Source: Bacillota bacterium
Lineage (GTDB): Bacteria > Bacillota_A > Clostridia > Lachnospirales > Lachnospiraceae
Direction: 5' to 3'
Assembly: GCA_023443925.1 (NCBI GenBank)
Contig: JAEZSL010000151.1
Location: 1 to 15,121, forward strand
DNA length: 15,121 nucleotides
Of the stretch, positions 14,906 through 15,121 are shown piece after piece; the stretch's first letter is position 1, and each line of letters starts with the position of its first letter. The position numbers and the translations under genes are program-made. Below the pieces are notes generated by a model, which saw only the letters and a program-made list of their open reading frames with translations, was not told the origin of the DNA and did not search any database.

Positions 14906-15121
14906 ATGGCTGATAACAACAATAACAGACCGGTCAAAGTAGAAGTTAAAAATCTGACAAAAAGATTTGGAGATCTGCTGGTATTGGATCATATGAACTT
15001 TAATATAAAGAAGAATGAATTTGTCTGTGTCGTTGGCCCGACAGGATGCGGTAAAACCACATTCTTAAACTGCCTGACACGTATTCATGAGCCCAGTGAA
15101 GGCGATTTATATATAGACGGA
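14906..15121 (+). CDS. ABC importer ATPase 2 (SsuB/TauB/NrtD-type), partial at 3' end
   Basis: The first 72 residues of a second nucleotide-binding protein. After an Asn-rich start (MADNNNNRP) come VEVKNLTKRFGDLLVLD and a fully canonical Walker A, GPTGCGKTT (44-52), then LTRIHEPSEGDLYIDG. GGAGG at 14896-14900 is 5 nt before the ATG. The gene runs off the window, so its signature, Walker B and H-loop cannot be checked. It is in the same direction as ATPase 1 but 190 bp away, while the other genes of the operon are nearly contiguous. With two different permeases and two ATPases upstream, it most likely supplies the second half of a heterodimeric ATPase (inference). Confidence 0.9.
   Translation, partial: MADNNNNRPVKVEVKNLTKRFGDLLVLDHMNFNIKKNEFVCVVGPTGCGKTTFLNCLTRIHEPSEGDLYIDG

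Overview
The window looks like chromosomal DNA of an anaerobic Firmicute, most likely a Lachnospiraceae or other clostridial plant- or host-glycan degrader. The evidence is the moderately AT-rich sequence, strong AGGAGG-type ribosome binding sites, lipobox lipoprotein signals, cytoplasmic glycosidases paired with ABC-type lipoprotein binding proteins, and a chemoreceptor beside a sugar locus. The family-level assignment is inference; no rRNA or other marker gene is present.

Region 1 (1-7414, plus strand) is a carbohydrate-use locus. It starts inside an ABC sugar-type solute-binding protein (C-terminal DUF3502-like part). A 265-bp gap follows, holding promoter-like boxes and a long hairpin with a T-tract. 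Next come a cytoplasmic GH38 alpha-mannosidase, a decayed ABC-exporter gene (pseudogene) and a cytoplasmic GH3 beta-glycosidase with a PA14 insert. The likely scheme is that a binding protein captures mannose- and beta-glycoside-containing oligosaccharides, an ABC permease outside the window imports them, and the two secretion-signal-free glycosidases cut them inside the cell.

Region 2 (7415-9994) holds a transmembrane methyl-accepting chemotaxis protein with its own leader and candidate terminators. A strong hairpin at 9950-9987 separates it from the convergent gene.

Region 3 (9995-11033) contains a minus-strand gene for a stand-alone, signal-less CBM9-like carbohydrate-binding protein. It is divergent from region 4 across a 430-bp AT-rich control region with inverted repeats and promoter-like boxes.

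Region 4 (11034-15121, plus strand) encodes an ABC importer of the nitrate/sulfonate/taurine/THI5-like class: lipoprotein binding protein, two different paralogous permeases, and two ATPases (the second cut by the window end). The first ATPase has Asn where the switch His (H-loop) is expected, which suggests an asymmetric heterodimeric ATPase pair, unusual for an importer. A strong terminator-like hairpin separates the binding protein from the permeases, and a hairpin-rich 190-bp spacer separates the two ATPases. The substrate cannot be read from the sequence.

The features most worth a second look are the degenerate H-loop in a two-permease/two-ATPase importer, the apparent attenuator immediately before the mannosidase, the in-frame 18-bp tandem repeat inside the mannosidase, and the solo cytoplasmic CBM9-like protein.
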